Position numbers and translations under genes: made by a program. 54,166 nucleotides of DNA from Zygnema cylindricum (Eukaryota; Streptophyta; Zygnematophyceae; Zygnematales; Zygnemataceae). The first letter of the stretch is position 1, and every line of letters starts with the position of its first letter. The notes beneath the pieces are model-generated. The model was not told the origin of the DNA. It saw only the letters and a list, made by a program, of their open reading frames with translations, and searched no databases. Below are positions 1-12,600 of this stretch, piece after piece. The stretch is taken from assembly GCA_037447655.1 (NCBI GenBank), contig JBBHKE010001307.1:142067-196232 (forward strand), in the 5' to 3' direction.

Positions 1-248
1 GGCCGTCCAATATCCAAGTTTAGGACCTCCACCGTGTATATAAAATCATTTATATAGGAATTAATATTTATTTGATTATAAAAATAGGGCATTTGGAGAC
101 CTATCAGATCCATCGGTACCGAGATGGCAGGAGAGGTTGAAGAGTTACTAACGCTGTTCAAACTCTCAACCACTTTCTTCAATCTCCATCTGACGGAGCT
201 GAAGAAAGATATAAAGATAATTAAAGATTAACTAGAAAATAAGGGGAG
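1..248 (+). mobile_element. 3' internal end of an LTR retrotransposon with polypurine tract
   Basis: The last bases before the LTR at 249 form a purine run (about 234-248, ending AAATAAGGGGAG). This is where the plus-strand primer (polypurine tract) of an LTR retrotransposon sits, directly next to the TG of the 3' LTR. The same purine tract, reverse-complemented, adjoins the LTR at 53002-54035, so two independent copies share it. No coding sequence is readable in the remaining 230 bases. The rest of the element lies outside the window. Confidence 0.6.
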
Positions 249-1318
249 TGTAGAAATTAATGGTCCATTTAAAGTATTTTCTAGGTCTAAATAGAAATAT
301 AGAAAGAAGTCGAGGCAGTCTACCTCTAACTTCTTTCACCAACTCTCAAACTTGTCGCAATCATTGAGAAGTTGGAGAGGACGGTAGAGCCATGGCTACC
401 TAGACTATCCAGAGGTTTACGGGATAAAAATATTAGTTTATTTATAATTAAGGATATATTTACTAAAATATATGTGCCACCTCCAGGATTTGAACCTATA
501 ACCTGCCGGCCGGAAACCAGTTGGTAGCCGGTAGCTTTAAATCGTTAACTCTAGAGATACTGTTATGTATTATACGGTTTGATATTTAATTAAACATTTA
601 TACGTAGGATAGTTCAATTAACTGAAATAGTTTTACGGGGACATAGATTCAGTAATGTAAAAGTACAGATTATGGTACGGATAAGAAACCTATACCGCGC
701 ATTTATTTCTTTACCAAAACAAATACTTCTCATGTATTTATTACGGCTACGATTAAATGTTTAATTTAATCGGACGGCCGGAATTAACGCCGAGATCGCG
801 GAGGAGGATTTTGGCGGTTTGTGGTCATCGCCAGATCGGATGACATGTGGCGAAATTACATTGGATCGTGGTATCTCCGGAGATTACGGCACCAAATCCG
901 GATATGACATGTGTCGACATTTAGGCCATGTCGTACAATGTCTGTACAAAAAGTACACCGACAGTTGTACTTTTGTGTACGGAGGAGTAATCTGATTGGC
1001 TCCGTACATTAGTAGATAGAGTCTGTGAGAGAGATAGGATTTAGAAAAATTAGGAGATAGGACCCTCTCTCCCAGAGAGCTTCTGTACAAAAGGTTAACT
1101 TTGATCCTCCATAACTTACTGCTCAGGGGAGCAAATTCAAAGATTCTTTTTGTTATCGACTTAGGGGAGTCTTGCGTTCACGAGGTGAAGTTAGTCAGAG
1201 TTTTTGTCTACCAGGGTGACAGTTGTTCTTGCTGAAACACAATGGGGTTAGGGTAATCCTAGAGGCTTCTTACAAGCTGTCCACTCTGAGGACTTATGGA
1301 GGTCTCAGAGTTTCAACA
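249..1318 (+). mobile_element. LTR (3' LTR, plus orientation)
   Basis: About 1.07 kb, beginning TGTAGAAATTAATGG and ending CAGAGTTTCAACA (TG...CA termini). It is homologous over its full length to 50952-52005 in the same orientation and to 53002-54035 in inverted orientation. Shared blocks include the start, a segment with GCCATGGCTACCTAG, a tRNA-like segment, a GTAC-rich middle, and the end around GACTTATGGAGGTCTC. The polypurine tract immediately upstream makes it the 3' LTR of an element whose body lies left of the window. Directly downstream is a gag fragment on the opposite strand, so this element probably inserted into an older one. No target-site duplication could be checked because the 5' LTR is off-window. 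Confidence 0.8.
470..560 (-). other. tRNA-like pol III module inside LTR (antisense)
   Basis: On the minus strand this stretch reads GAGTTAACGATTTAAAGC (A-box/D-arm-like), then, about 35 nt later, GGTTCAAATCC, one base from the B-box consensus GGTTCGANTCC. A TTTT run follows shortly after. It is one of four related modules, one in each LTR of the window, all antisense to their LTR. A full cloverleaf is not evident, so it is tRNA-derived at best, not a tRNA gene. Confidence 0.5.
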
Positions 1319-1780
1319 CTTTCCATTCCCATATACAAACAAGAAAGATCATTACAATAATGTAATATCTTTCCTCCTTTGTAAGTGTAACTCACTAGCT
1401 TTTGCTCAGCCAACTGGAGCTCTTCAATAGTACCAGCTCTATAGATCTCCACCATACTCACCCACAACTCCTTGGCCTTGTAAATGTGAAGGTGAAGGGT
1501 GGCCAAAACTTGAGTGAGGTGCCTTAGAATGAAGTTCTTGGGAGCCATATTTACGTCTTCCCACATTTGAGTATCGTTCTACACGGTCTTCACTGTCGCC
1601 GCTTCCGGTGCCGTGGCAATATGAGTGAGGGGTACTCCTTCCCTTTCTCCTTTTTTGACACATTGTTATCCCCATCATCTGCCTCCTCCGCGGAAGCAGT
1701 TGTTTTTGGAAGAAACCTTACTCCTTAAAATCCAGGTGGAGTTCTAGAAGGTGGACGTTTCATTTGTCCACTGGCGATAC
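1319..1780 (-). pseudogene. Ty1/copia-like gag fragment
   Basis: Minus-strand reading contains a copia-type gag (UBN2-like) pattern: MWEDVNMAPKNFILRHLTQV, then a stretch with KAKELWVSMVEIYRAGT. The same pattern, with different substitutions, recurs at 50006-50600 on the minus strand (FILECLTQALATTH, KAAELWEALGNIYKSGT), so both come from one family. The open frame ends at the junction with the 3' end of the plus LTR (1318/1319), where the fragment is cut off. No protease, integrase or reverse transcriptase follows. Non-functional remnant. Confidence 0.6.
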
Positions 1781-1939
1781 CCCAGTATCGTTTTTCGCAA
1801 AAAGCCCCCATCATCATGGCTTCCGAATAGATGAACCCAAATCCATTAAAAGTGGACACCCTAGAGGGTGGGCCTATAACTTGCAATTATGTGTCCTCCA
1901 TTGGACGATATTATACGAAAGCCTCTAGATAATTTTTAA

Positions 1940-2885
1940 CTAACCCGTTTTAAGCCACATTCATTGCTGCCCAAGATGGTAAACTAACAGTATGATTGCA
2001 CCCGTGTGTAGCCTGGACTCCCCTGAGTCTGTAGAAAAAAAATCAGTGAAAACGGCAAACCAACCGATAAATTATAAGGTGGCAAAGATGCCAAGTTTTA
2101 TACAAACTCTCAAAGGGAGAGAGGTTACTACCTACCAAATTCTCTAAGTCCTAAACCCCTCTCACATCCCCTATCTACTAAAGTACGAACTAATCAGATG
2201 AATGTAGGGTACACAAAGGTACTACGACCGATGTACTTTCTGTACTGCCTGTGTACGGCAAGGCCATTGAGTGGACGCGTGTCCATTTTTAACTCGTCCT
2301 TATGTTCCCTGAAATTCCTGCGACCAAATTTTATCCCTCCACGTGGCGCCACGTCATGCCACGTCCACAAATGCCAAAATGACCATTCCGCGATCTCGGC
2401 AGTGATATACGCCGTCGGATTAAATATGACATTAAATGTCGACCGTCGAAACAAATGTTTGTTTCATTTGTTTCGTGCGAGACAATGTTCGCACTATATA
2501 ACACTTGGTTCTATGTTCTTTCGTCCGTCATTCCGTTAATCGAGTTCATTATCTGAACAGTATTTAAATAATTATCAAACCTAATATATCTTAACGGACT
2601 TCTACGACAAAATGGTTAGAGCTAACGGCTACGCTGCGCTCTACCGGTCGGAGGTTCGAGTCCTGCCGGACTCAACCTTTTGTTGAGGGTGACGTTAGTC
2701 ACCCTTTATTCGTGCCTACTTAGCTAGGATAGCCATGGCTCAACCACCCTCTTTATCCCTTAGTGGATACAACAAGTATGGTGGGTTGGGAGAGGAGGTT
2801 GAGGTATGTTGTCCGCCTTTTTCTTTTCCGATTTTACTGAACTATTTATATTATAAAATACCTTATAATTCTAATAATTTCAACA
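1940..2885 (-). mobile_element. Diverged LTR of the same family, minus orientation
   Basis: Aligns by eye, in inverted orientation, with the other LTRs of the window. In order it shows the CTCCCCTGAGTC region, the CTCTCTAAGTCCTA region, a GTAC-rich block with CGATCTCGGC, a tRNA-like segment (2610-2690) and a distal end near AATAATTTCAACA. It is much more diverged than the other three copies. The left boundary is approximate. It sits upstream (in minus orientation) of the gag fragment at 1319-1780 and could be that element's 5' LTR. Confidence 0.5.
2605..2695 (+). other. tRNA-like pol III module inside LTR (antisense)
   Basis: Contains GGTTAGAGCTAACGG, which resembles a tRNA D-arm/A-box, and 30-odd bases on an exact B-box, GGTTCGAGTCC, matching GGTTCGANTCC, with a T-stem-like GGAGG/CCTGC flank. 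TTTT follows about 14 nt later, as a pol III terminator would. It is the best-preserved of the four modules and is again antisense to its LTR. The anticodon arm and acceptor stem cannot be folded confidently. Confidence 0.55.
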
Positions 2886-5800
2886 ACCATGAGCTAGTGG
2901 CTTGTCCACTAACTATTTTGGAGAGGATTGTGTGCAAATTTGCTTTTATTTCTAACTTATTATGTAAAACTAGTAAGGATTCCTCATGGACCGGTTACTA
3001 ACTGTTAGAGGAGATTGTGAACGTTTTGAATTAGACTAACCGCACTAAATTAACACACTAAACATGCTGCAATTTGAATGTGCGAAAAAATTGGGTTTTC
3101 ACTTCGCCGTGATGTGATACCGTACAACTGTAATCAATGTCGTTGAAATTTTGAATAGAATAAACATTAAGTATTTAATTAATACCATAAAAAACTATGC
3201 CATTATTACTGACAATGAATCCACACTAATAATGACAATAATGATAATTATGTTTATTAGAGGATATCACTTATGATACTTGTGGAATTCCAAAGAAATA
3301 ATATAACCGAGGTGGTTATTTTTATGAGAATCTTCTCCACTTATGATATCCAAAATGTAATATTCCACACTATTTACAAGCATTACGTGGATCCATTAGA
3401 GGAAATTATCGCCAAATTTTATTTTGATAGTGTGGAGTTTTACCAAAATCCAGCGATTCGGAAAACTTTTCAAAAAATTTTATATTTATTACCAACCTTA
3501 ATTCAATAAAATAATATACTATACCACTTATGATATCTTTGGCAGAATTACCTATTGATACAGTGACGCACGTCAAATTTATAATCTTACCGCTAGAAGT
3601 ACTAAATACGGCAGTCCAATTCCACAATAAAAATCATATCATTGCGATTAATGAGAAGGAGAGTTAGAGATAGACGAGAGAAAAAATCACTAATTAGTGT
3701 TAACTCCCCCTTTCACGCAAACATTTATTCCTTTCCTCTCTCTCTCCCCTCTTCAATTTATTGTACTTAGAAAAAGGAAAACACAAATTCGCACAAGAGG
3801 GAGGGAAAGAGGAAAATTAGGCATAATTAATAAAAGCAATTAAATATAATGAAATATGATGGGAACATGTGAATAAAATCGCATTTAAAATCAAAAATCT
3901 AAAAAAGGACAAAGTAGAGGATAAAAAAATTTAGAGGGAAAAGTGTGGTGAAGGCGTTAAAAAAAAAAACTTTCGAAACCCCAAAGCGGTGTGCACCTAT
4001 TACTTTTATCTCAAATGCGGTTCCTATGGTTTAATTTATGAAGAGAAGAAGATGAAACTAGAATTCGCACAAGAGGGAGAATTTCGTAATGGAAATAGAA
4101 TACGAAGAGTCAACAACAAGATGGGTAAACCATCAAAAGTACAAAACATGATTGAAATGGAAAATTGTTGACGACCATCAAAGGTAAAAGATGGAAATTC
4201 CAGAAAGACTGAAAACACCACAAAAACTAATCAACAATAAAGGCTTAAAATTGAAAGTTATAAAAACAAATAGGAAAAGAATTACTTAACTAAGAGCACT
4301 AAAAACTACTCTATACACTGATTGCAAAAGAGAAAGCGGGTCGAACCAAAACCTACAACTAGTCCACACTAAAGGCCAAAACTACGAATATCGTCTATGT
4401 GCGACGGCCGTACAAAGGCGACATGAGGTTTGGGGAAGGGTCGCCGCCAAAAGTTTACCGGTTGCGCGGCAAAACATTCTTTTTTATAGGTCTAATGGCA
4501 TGTCCCCATGCACTTGTAACTTAACGAACTTACTTTGTATTTTAGCGCGGATCTGCCGGACCCGGTTTTCAAGTGTCTCTATGTGTAAGAACGTAATCGT
4601 AACTTACGTTTGTGACGATTGTATACGTCAACATTACCTGTGACGATTGTCACCGTCTACGATCTGTGTTGTCGCATGTTATTTTTTGGAACTGCTTGTG
4701 ACGTCGCATGTCTTACCGTGACATTGTAGACGTACCGCCTTCCAGCCTGTGCAGTTTCACGGTTGAAGAAGATACGCTTTGCCTTCGCGTCGCCTGTCCG
4801 CTGGATGTGAAATGGCATCGGAATTTCGAGACCCATGCAAAAAAAAAATCCGTACTGGACGAAAACGGACAAAATCAAACAAATTGTGCACTTCTCTTTG
4901 TCGTATTAACGTAAACGGACAAAACATAGTGAATTTTGTACTTTTCTTTGTCCTTAGAAATCGTATGAAAATTTTCAAAAATTACGGCACGTGCGAATAT
5001 ATGTTCCTATTTGTTTATAGAAAATCCCTAGTTTTAAAACACATTCCGTATTTGTTTTAAAGATAAGGTTGAAGATGACGTTTTTTGTCATCGAAGTGGG
5101 TCGAAAAACACAAGACGACAAATTTTGTACATCCTAAGTTCGAGGATGACGCAAATTGTACTCTACAAATTTGCGATTCCTTCGTACGGTTAAAACTTAG
5201 GCAAGACGGCGCTAAGTTTTACAGGAAAACGACAGAAAATAATACTTACTTATGCACATGGGGACATACCCTAATTCAGTAATTAGTCAGCGGACTGGCC
5301 GGCAAATGCTTGCTCATTTTGTACGATATTTGTAATTTTTGTACATGGAGACATACCCTCATACGAGCAAACCAAAATGATGCATGCGATGATCGATTCC
5401 GCTTTTTGCGTACTTTGTGTACCGTACATTTGCTCCGGAATGGGTAATGTTCGTTACTGTAGTTTTCTCGCCCGTGGAGTGAAGGTTGTGACGGGGTTCC
5501 TACACCAGGCGAAATGCGACGTGACCTTCACACTTTGCAAAATACCGCCCGGGTACCGCGGATGTTTAGGGTTATATATTTAGGATTTTTTAATGGGTGC
5601 TGTGTTTTTTTTTACAGGAAAAAAAACACAAATTATAAAAAACCCATAACATATTTATACTTACGACGCGCCGCGCGGCGCGAGGCGTCGTAAAGCAAAA
5701 TGGGAGGGCGGGCGACGTGGACACTTCACAGGAGACCTTCACCCCTTTAAGTACTTCGCACTAAAAGTTCAAATGTGGGATTACAATTGGAAGCGCTATA

Positions 5801-6430
5801 TATAGTCTCCTCGTACTATATGAGTACGATATTGTTTATTTAATTATTTGGTTTATATCATAGTTGTTCACGGCGTTTCGTGCGAACGATCTAATCGCGA
5901 CGAATTATACGTAACAAACGCATTGAACCTTTTGAAAAAATCGTTAAAATCGTTAATGAATTTTATTCCGTACAATTTCGTACATATAAACAAAAATAAA
6001 TTTTACATATCCCGCAGTTTGTACATTTTCCGTACAGTTCCCTTTTTTTTCGTCATAGTCCGTACAATGTTGGTACAATTTCGTACGTTTCCCGTTAGAT
6101 TTCTGTTCAGTTTACCGGACAGAAAGTACTACGAAGTGCAACGTATCTTTTTGTCAAATTCCGTACTTTTTGGGTACAAAACCGTACAATTACTGGACAT
6201 ACCGTATAGTTTCCGTAAATTATCCGTTCAGTTTACCGGACAGAAAGTACATCGCGTTTTTTTCCGATTTATTCAAAAGTCACGAATTATACGTTCTAAT
6301 CGGAAAAAAGGAAAAAATCGCGCGATTTGAACAACTATGGTTTATATATGCATGCGTATAGTACAAAGAAACCACATATACCGTACATATAGCGTTTGCA
6401 ATTGTATTCGCACATTTGAACTTTTCTTTA
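2886..6430. other. AT-rich intergenic region, no gene recognised
   Basis: No frame has coding character; the short open frames are AT-rich and unlike any family I know. Small local repeats are present: AATTCGCACAAGAGGGAG at 3786-3803 and again at 4062-4079; CCACTTATGATATC twice near 3335 and 3522, with a related copy near 3264; a 25-base duplication around TTTACCGGACAGAAAGTAC at about 6104 and 6221. From about 4500 on, the tetranucleotide GTAC is very frequent. CGTTACTGTAGTTTTCT occurs at 5452-5468 and again at 6476-6492, closer to the importin gene. Confidence 0.5.
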
Positions 6431-6457
6431 CAGTCAGTACTGTACTGTACTGTAGTG
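6431..6457. promoter_or_regulatory. CAGTAC/TACTGTA repeat upstream of the importin gene
   Basis: The run CAGTCAGTACTGTACTGTAC continues into TGTAG about 210-230 bases before the importin start codon. The same tandem TACTGTA/ACAGTA motif is upstream of the other three genes in the window (20925-20940 and 21021-21035; 35553-35576; 37818-37910). Position suggests a promoter-proximal or 5'-leader element. That role is inference only. Confidence 0.35.
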
Positions 6458-6664
6458 TCTTGTGGCCGCCATGCGCGTTACTGTAGTTTTCTACAGTCCA
6501 GCGTCTGCGCAGTTTCATTTCAGCTCATAAATTTCCTCAGAAATCTCGGGCGTTTCATTTGCTTATTTTCAGGGTTTGCCGGTTACCCTTGTTAGGGTAA
6601 GGCTTCTTTGTTTTTATCAAGGTGGTTTTTTTTTTTCTTTTAGCCCACTGATAGCTAGGGAATC

Positions 6665-9600
6665 ATGGATCTTCCCACTCTTGCAATGGTTCTGAAGATG
6701 GCTCTTAGTGCAAATCCTGATGAACGAAAGGGAGGGGAAGAAAAATTGAAAGAGGTAAGAAAGGGGCATAGGTATATGGTTCCGTTCTTTTGGAATGGAC
6801 ATTGTAAAAACAAATTGTGTTCAGCTGCAGGTATCTTGCCATGCTTTTAGCCTGGATTCCTGTGTTTACTTGCATTATTTTCTTTCAGTTCCATTTTGAT
6901 CACTTTAAACTGAGAAATTGTTTGCTCCAAGATTGACGTTAGATTTTTGGAGAGTGGGAATTCAGTTCCAACATAAACCAGGTCATCTCGTAGGCCTTAT
7001 GCAACTTGTCGTTTTGGACGACGTGGAGCTTTCTATACGCCAAATTGCAAGCATCAATTTTAAGAATCTTGTCTCGAAGGATTGGGAACCGGATGAAGAT
7101 TTAGGGAAAGGTGAGACTGTGCTGGATAGTTTGGACACCTAGTTCTGTCGCGAATTCACGTTTGCAATAGTGGGAGTTGGTAGATCATGTACTGTTTAAT
7201 TTATGGCTAGCTCTTCAATACAACAGTTTCAAAAAGCTGGTAGGAGAGAAGTAAAATAGCTGAACAACAAAATTAATTTGCGGACCCATGGTTTATGGAT
7301 GCTGGGTTATTAAACGCCAAAAGGAAAATGAGTTCAGTGGTTGTCGGTAGTAAGACTAAAACTGAATTTGTTGGAAGTTTTGGCTCCACGAGTAAACCTG
7401 GTGACTTGTAATGAGTAGGAAGTTAGGAAATAATATTCAGCAGGCCCTTGATGCTGGTGAAAGCATGTGAAGAAATATTTCTTTGGTAAAATGCTTAAAC
7501 TATATTCAAGTGTTAACCGTTGTGAGGTCATGAAGCATTTCGCAGTTGGGGAGGGAAGACAATCTAATTTTGTCTTTCTTTGTCTTTTATCTCTCAGTTG
7601 AGATCTTTCCAGCTAGTGATAAAGCTATGGTGAGAGATAACCTTTTTGAGGCCATCATTTGTGCTCCTCCTGCAATCAGGTGATTATACAGCAGAAGGTC
7701 CAACTTTTATGTCCCTTGTCGTTTTCCTTGGATTTTTCGCAATAGCTTCCGTCCAAGTCTACTTCATGCCTCCCTTTTTTAAATGCAGTGGCAGGGTCCA
7801 TATCAATAATACTAAAACTGATTTATAGTTTACCATATTTGGTTGATTCTTTTTTTCTGGCTTCAATATTTGTTATAAGCAAGTGCTGTAGCCACAGTGT
7901 TGCTGGGTGGAAGATGCAATTGAACAGCAGGGTTTAAGTGCGAATTTTAGGAAATTTACATTTTTCCTCTTTTCTATGTCTCCCCTCGCGTGTAGGTCTC
8001 GGTCTGAATAAACTGTCTTTGCTGCCACTTTCTGCATGCACGTGCTACTATTCACTTTTTCCTTTTCAAATCTGTGACTTTTCCTCTTTACTTCCTTCCA
8101 CCTAGCTCTTCACATTGCTAACCTGTCAAGTGGGCTCTCTCCTTTCCTAGTGTACTTCTATAGTTTGGCGTTTGTTATTTTAAAGCAGTGCTTGGTGGCA
8201 CATGTCTACACTGCCGGAGTTAAGGTGAGGAGGCTGAATTTTCTTTATATGGACATGCTTTGATGGCAGGTTGCAGTTGCAAGAATGTCTCAAAGCAGTT
8301 GTCAAGGCAGATTATCCAGAGCAGTGGCCAGCATTATTGCCTCTTATCGATTCTAACTTGAAGTCTCAAGATCAACGAAGAATTTATGGGGCACTTGTAG
8401 CTTTCCGAGTTCTCGCTCGCAAATATGAGTGAGTATTTTTCTTGCTGTTGATTTGCATTGTTCTACTTCTAATCTTCGAGAGGTTGTTTCTATAGAGGAT
8501 GTAATTCTTATGGTCTGCTAAGCTAAGCTTTGGTGTCCCCGAACCTAAGGAGTTCTGCTGCTGGAGTTTTGACGTAAGAAGAGGGAATGGCGATTTTCTG
8601 ATTCTGTTGTCTGGTCACACTTGAATGCTGTAGAATTGGATTTTTTGATTTTTCTGTAACTTTCATTTGCAATTTTTACAGGTTTAAAGAGGAAGAGGAG
8701 CGACAGCACTTGCATACTGTTGTACAGAATCTGTTTCCACATCTGCTTAACATATTCAAGTACCTTATTGCAATGCCCAACCCCAGCCTGGAGATTGCAG
8801 AACTTATCAAGCTCATCTGCAAGATTTTCTCGTCAGCCTGTTATGTGAGACCTTTAATTTTTTTTCATATATTTTCTTCAAGTCCTGACTGTTTAATCTC
8901 AAATTGGAGATAGAAAATGTCTGCTTGGTCGTCATTCTGAAGCTATATGGATTGTGCTGAATGTAAACTGTCTGGGAGTCCTTATGTCACTGTTTTTTCA
9001 CTGATTTGCCAGGCTTCATAGCTCACTGGGGACAAATATTCACATATGTAACTGTCAATGCTCTTTATCCCTTTTACATTCTTTTGTTTATTTATAGTTT
9101 TCTTTTTTTGGAAACGCTTTATGGGAGTGAGATGCTTCACTAGGGTCGAGTTACCAGCGCCTTTAAAGGAGATGCTACATTGTTGCATATGCATAGGCTG
9201 GAAAGGCAGGTGCAGCCTGTGACCTGCATAAATATTTTGAAGCAAAACTCTTTTGGTGGATAATGTTTTAACAATGTCCGTTCATGTCGTGCAGCTCGGG
9301 GTGCCTCCCAGTTTGCAGGTGGAGCATGTATTTTTAGAGTGGATGGTCTGCTTCTTTACATTACTTGACAGACCTGTGCCAGTAGATGGTCAATCAGACG
9401 ATCCAGAGTTGAGAAAAGCTTATCCTTGGTGGAAAGTTAGGAAGTGGGTGCTTTCAATTGTGAATCGGCTTTACAACAGGTAAGTCTGTCGTTTAAGAAT
9501 CGTTTGGACTGCCCGTTTCATCAGAATTAAATCGTATTGTGGTTGTCAATGCTGCTATTTGGCCAGAAACATTTTATCGCTTTTAAATATTTTTCCGGTG

Positions 9601-12600
9601 TGACACTATCGTGCAGCTGCAATTTTTTTGCAGCAGAATAAGTTAAATGCATTGTTTTCGACTGTTAGCTCCGTTCTCACTATTTCTAAATTAAATTTAT
9701 TGCCATATTTTTTTTAAGGTGAATATGGTACATCTATGTATTGCAAGACGTCTGATTCTCCAGTGGACTTGATCTGTATAATTGCATCGACGAATGCCAT
9801 TGGGTTCTGGTGAATATCGTAGTCTGAAAGTACCTCAGAATATTTTGGTGACATTGCAGATTCGGTGACCCTAAGATTTTCAAAGGAGAACTTCGAGAAT
9901 TTTCTCTTATGTTCCAGAAAAGTCAGGTGGCAGGGAAGTTTTTGGAGGCATACCTTAAACTATTGGCTCCTCTGAGGGAGGGTGGCTACCTGCCTGAACG
10001 CATCATCAATCTAGCAATGACGTACATGTCTACAAGGTGATTGTGTAAGCATTGAAAATGTTTTTGACTGTATCCTATCGTATCCGTTCTCATGGAGCTT
10101 CTTGTTCTCAATCTTTAAACTTTCCCTTTATTTCTTTTTCCCCTCTTCCTCCCCTTTCCTGAATTCCGGTTTCCTTCTGCTTTGGGTGGCTCCTTCACTG
10201 CTGTTACCCCCTTCCTTCCCTCCCACAATCTTTTCTCTTTGCTACTTGTTCTAGTATTGTGTATTTTTGTATTCCTTTTTTTAATTCCAATGTCTGTCGT
10301 AGTAGGCAGTTACTTGACTCAGGATTTTGGTTTTGTTGACTCTGGGAAGCAGTATTGCAAGAAAGGAGATGTACAAGCTGCTCAAGCCACACCTGCAAGT
10401 TCTTCTATATGATATTGTGTTTCCTATCACGTGCTTTAACGATGCAGATGAGCAACTTTGGCGTGAAGATCCACATGAATATGTCCGAAAAGGATACGGT
10501 GTGCCCCTTCTTCTGGCCCGTTTTGTTTTTTAGGAAGATCCACATGAATATGTCCAAAAAGGATATGGTGTGCCCCTTCCCCGTTTTGTTTCATTTTTTA
10601 ATTCTTGTCGTGGCTTTAACTCCAGGTTTCTCAAGTCAGTTTTATAGAAGCATGTGTAAGTGGAAAATCAAAATCTGCTTGTTTTCCAATGAATGATTTT
10701 GGTCCGTTGTGGATATAATTAACATACTTATAATGTGCTGATTGGATTGATTGGCGACAAAGCAATTGGTTTAGCCCTTATTCCTGGTCGAGGGCTCAAG
10801 CTACCGATTGCACAAATTGAAGATATACCTGCTATTTTATGCAATTGCTGATGGTAATGTCCCTGCGTGTTTGTTAAGTCTCTTACTCAACTAATTATTG
10901 CTAATATCATTTTGGTGAATTTGCAGATATATTTGAAGACATGTATAGTGCAAGAACAGCAGCAGTGAACTTTGCAGTTGAGCTTGTGACGAAACGCTCT
11001 AAAGACAACTTGGATTCGTATGTAGCGGCACTTGTGACTGTCTTCAGGAGGTGGGTTCTGAAGGGCGTATGGTCCAGATGTTTTAGGCATTTCCTGTTCT
11101 GGACTTGGCAATTATGATACTAAGGTCCTTTGAAGTATTCAAAATTTTTGCAGATGAAACTAGCCAGTTAAGTTTTGCGGTACCAACATGCCCCTTTTCA
11201 CTTTGTAGAGCAAAATTTCATCTAAGGTGGAGTCAGAGGCGCTGACGTTTGTTTGGTGTTTGACGATATGTGTTTGAAAATTGCTGGTCCTCCAATCCAA
11301 GTAATCAGGCATTGCATTTTGTCAAATGCATATGTGAGGATGGTCAATGACCTGTTATGGGCCTTCACAAAGTAGATATTTTTCAAAAACTGAGATTCGG
11401 TTAGCTGCTAGAGACCGCCCATTTACATTGTAAATGGCATCCAAGGCGGCTTATTGGATGTACACAAATCCAGCTATCTATAAATGAAATGGGCACTGAT
11501 TGCACAATATGGTTTTATGAACAACCTTTATGTGCTTTTTTCTTGGTTTAGAACAATAGATCTTTGCGTTACCTTTAGCCAAATAGTCTCTAGTTCTTGC
11601 TAATGTTATGAATTAAGCAGGTTTGACGAAGCACCGGCTGATCAAAAGCCTTATCGACAAAAAGATGGAGCAATGCTAGCAGTGGGTGCTTTAAGTGACC
11701 ATTTAAAGAAAGTAGAGCCCTACAAGGACCAACTGGAATCCATGTTGGCACAGTACATTTTCCCTGAGTTCCAAAGCCCCATGGGCCACTTGCGGGCGAA
11801 GGTGTGTTTGTTTAACTCTTTTTCGGCTATGAGCTTCTTAGTCATTTGCTAAATTGTTATTTTTGTGGGGTGAGATTCTTAATGCGTCAGTTGCGATTCT
11901 GCTCTAGCTTTAAGAAGCTGAAACTGGCGACTTGTTAAGCTTGTAAGACAAGACAGTCTTCGGTTATAATTTAGAGTTTGGTATTGTATTGGTTGTCATA
12001 CTGATAAGAGTCTTTATGGATACTGTTGTTTACTGATCGTTCCATGTTCATGGTTTATTTCATGGCAACTGATAAATGTGGATGAAGTCGATTATCACTG
12101 ATAAACCAATATTTGGCAGGACAATTACAGAATAGGGTGCAGTACAAGAGATCAACATAAAAGTCACTAAAAGCAGTGAATTTTATGCCTTGATCTTTGT
12201 CAATATTGTAAAATCTGGCCAACTAGCATTTTGGAGTTTGTATTTGGAAATTACAAAAACTCTTTTGTTTTGTTTTATTTATTTTTTTGGTGTGAATTTT
12301 ATTGTTGACAAGATTTATTGAACCGGTAATTGGTTATCAGGTTCGGAAAAACCGGTAATGGAAGTATGAAATCCTAGTTATAATGAACGTCTGTCTGGCT
12401 GCAAAATCACAACCTTTTAAATCTGAAGGCTTTTGTTTGGTCACACTAAATGTATATCTCATTTGGAAATAAATACTGTGAACAGGTTTCCTGGGAACGG
12501 AGAAAAATATTGAGCACGTGATTTGTGAATTGATTTATTGACAGTTTCTGGGGATTGGCGGGTGGGAGGAGATATCAGGCGGCCTGGGTGGCTGGAAGTT

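Noticed and set aside
2605-2695. Genuine tRNA gene
   Set aside because: Exact B-box but no foldable anticodon arm or acceptor stem, and it repeats as part of an LTR; treated as a tRNA-like module instead.
3256-3646. MITE in the intergenic region, from GATATCACTTATGAT...GTGGAATTCC and an inverted CCAATTCCACA...ATCATATC
   Set aside because: The inverted match is short and interrupted, and the third related copy inside makes simple local duplication more likely.
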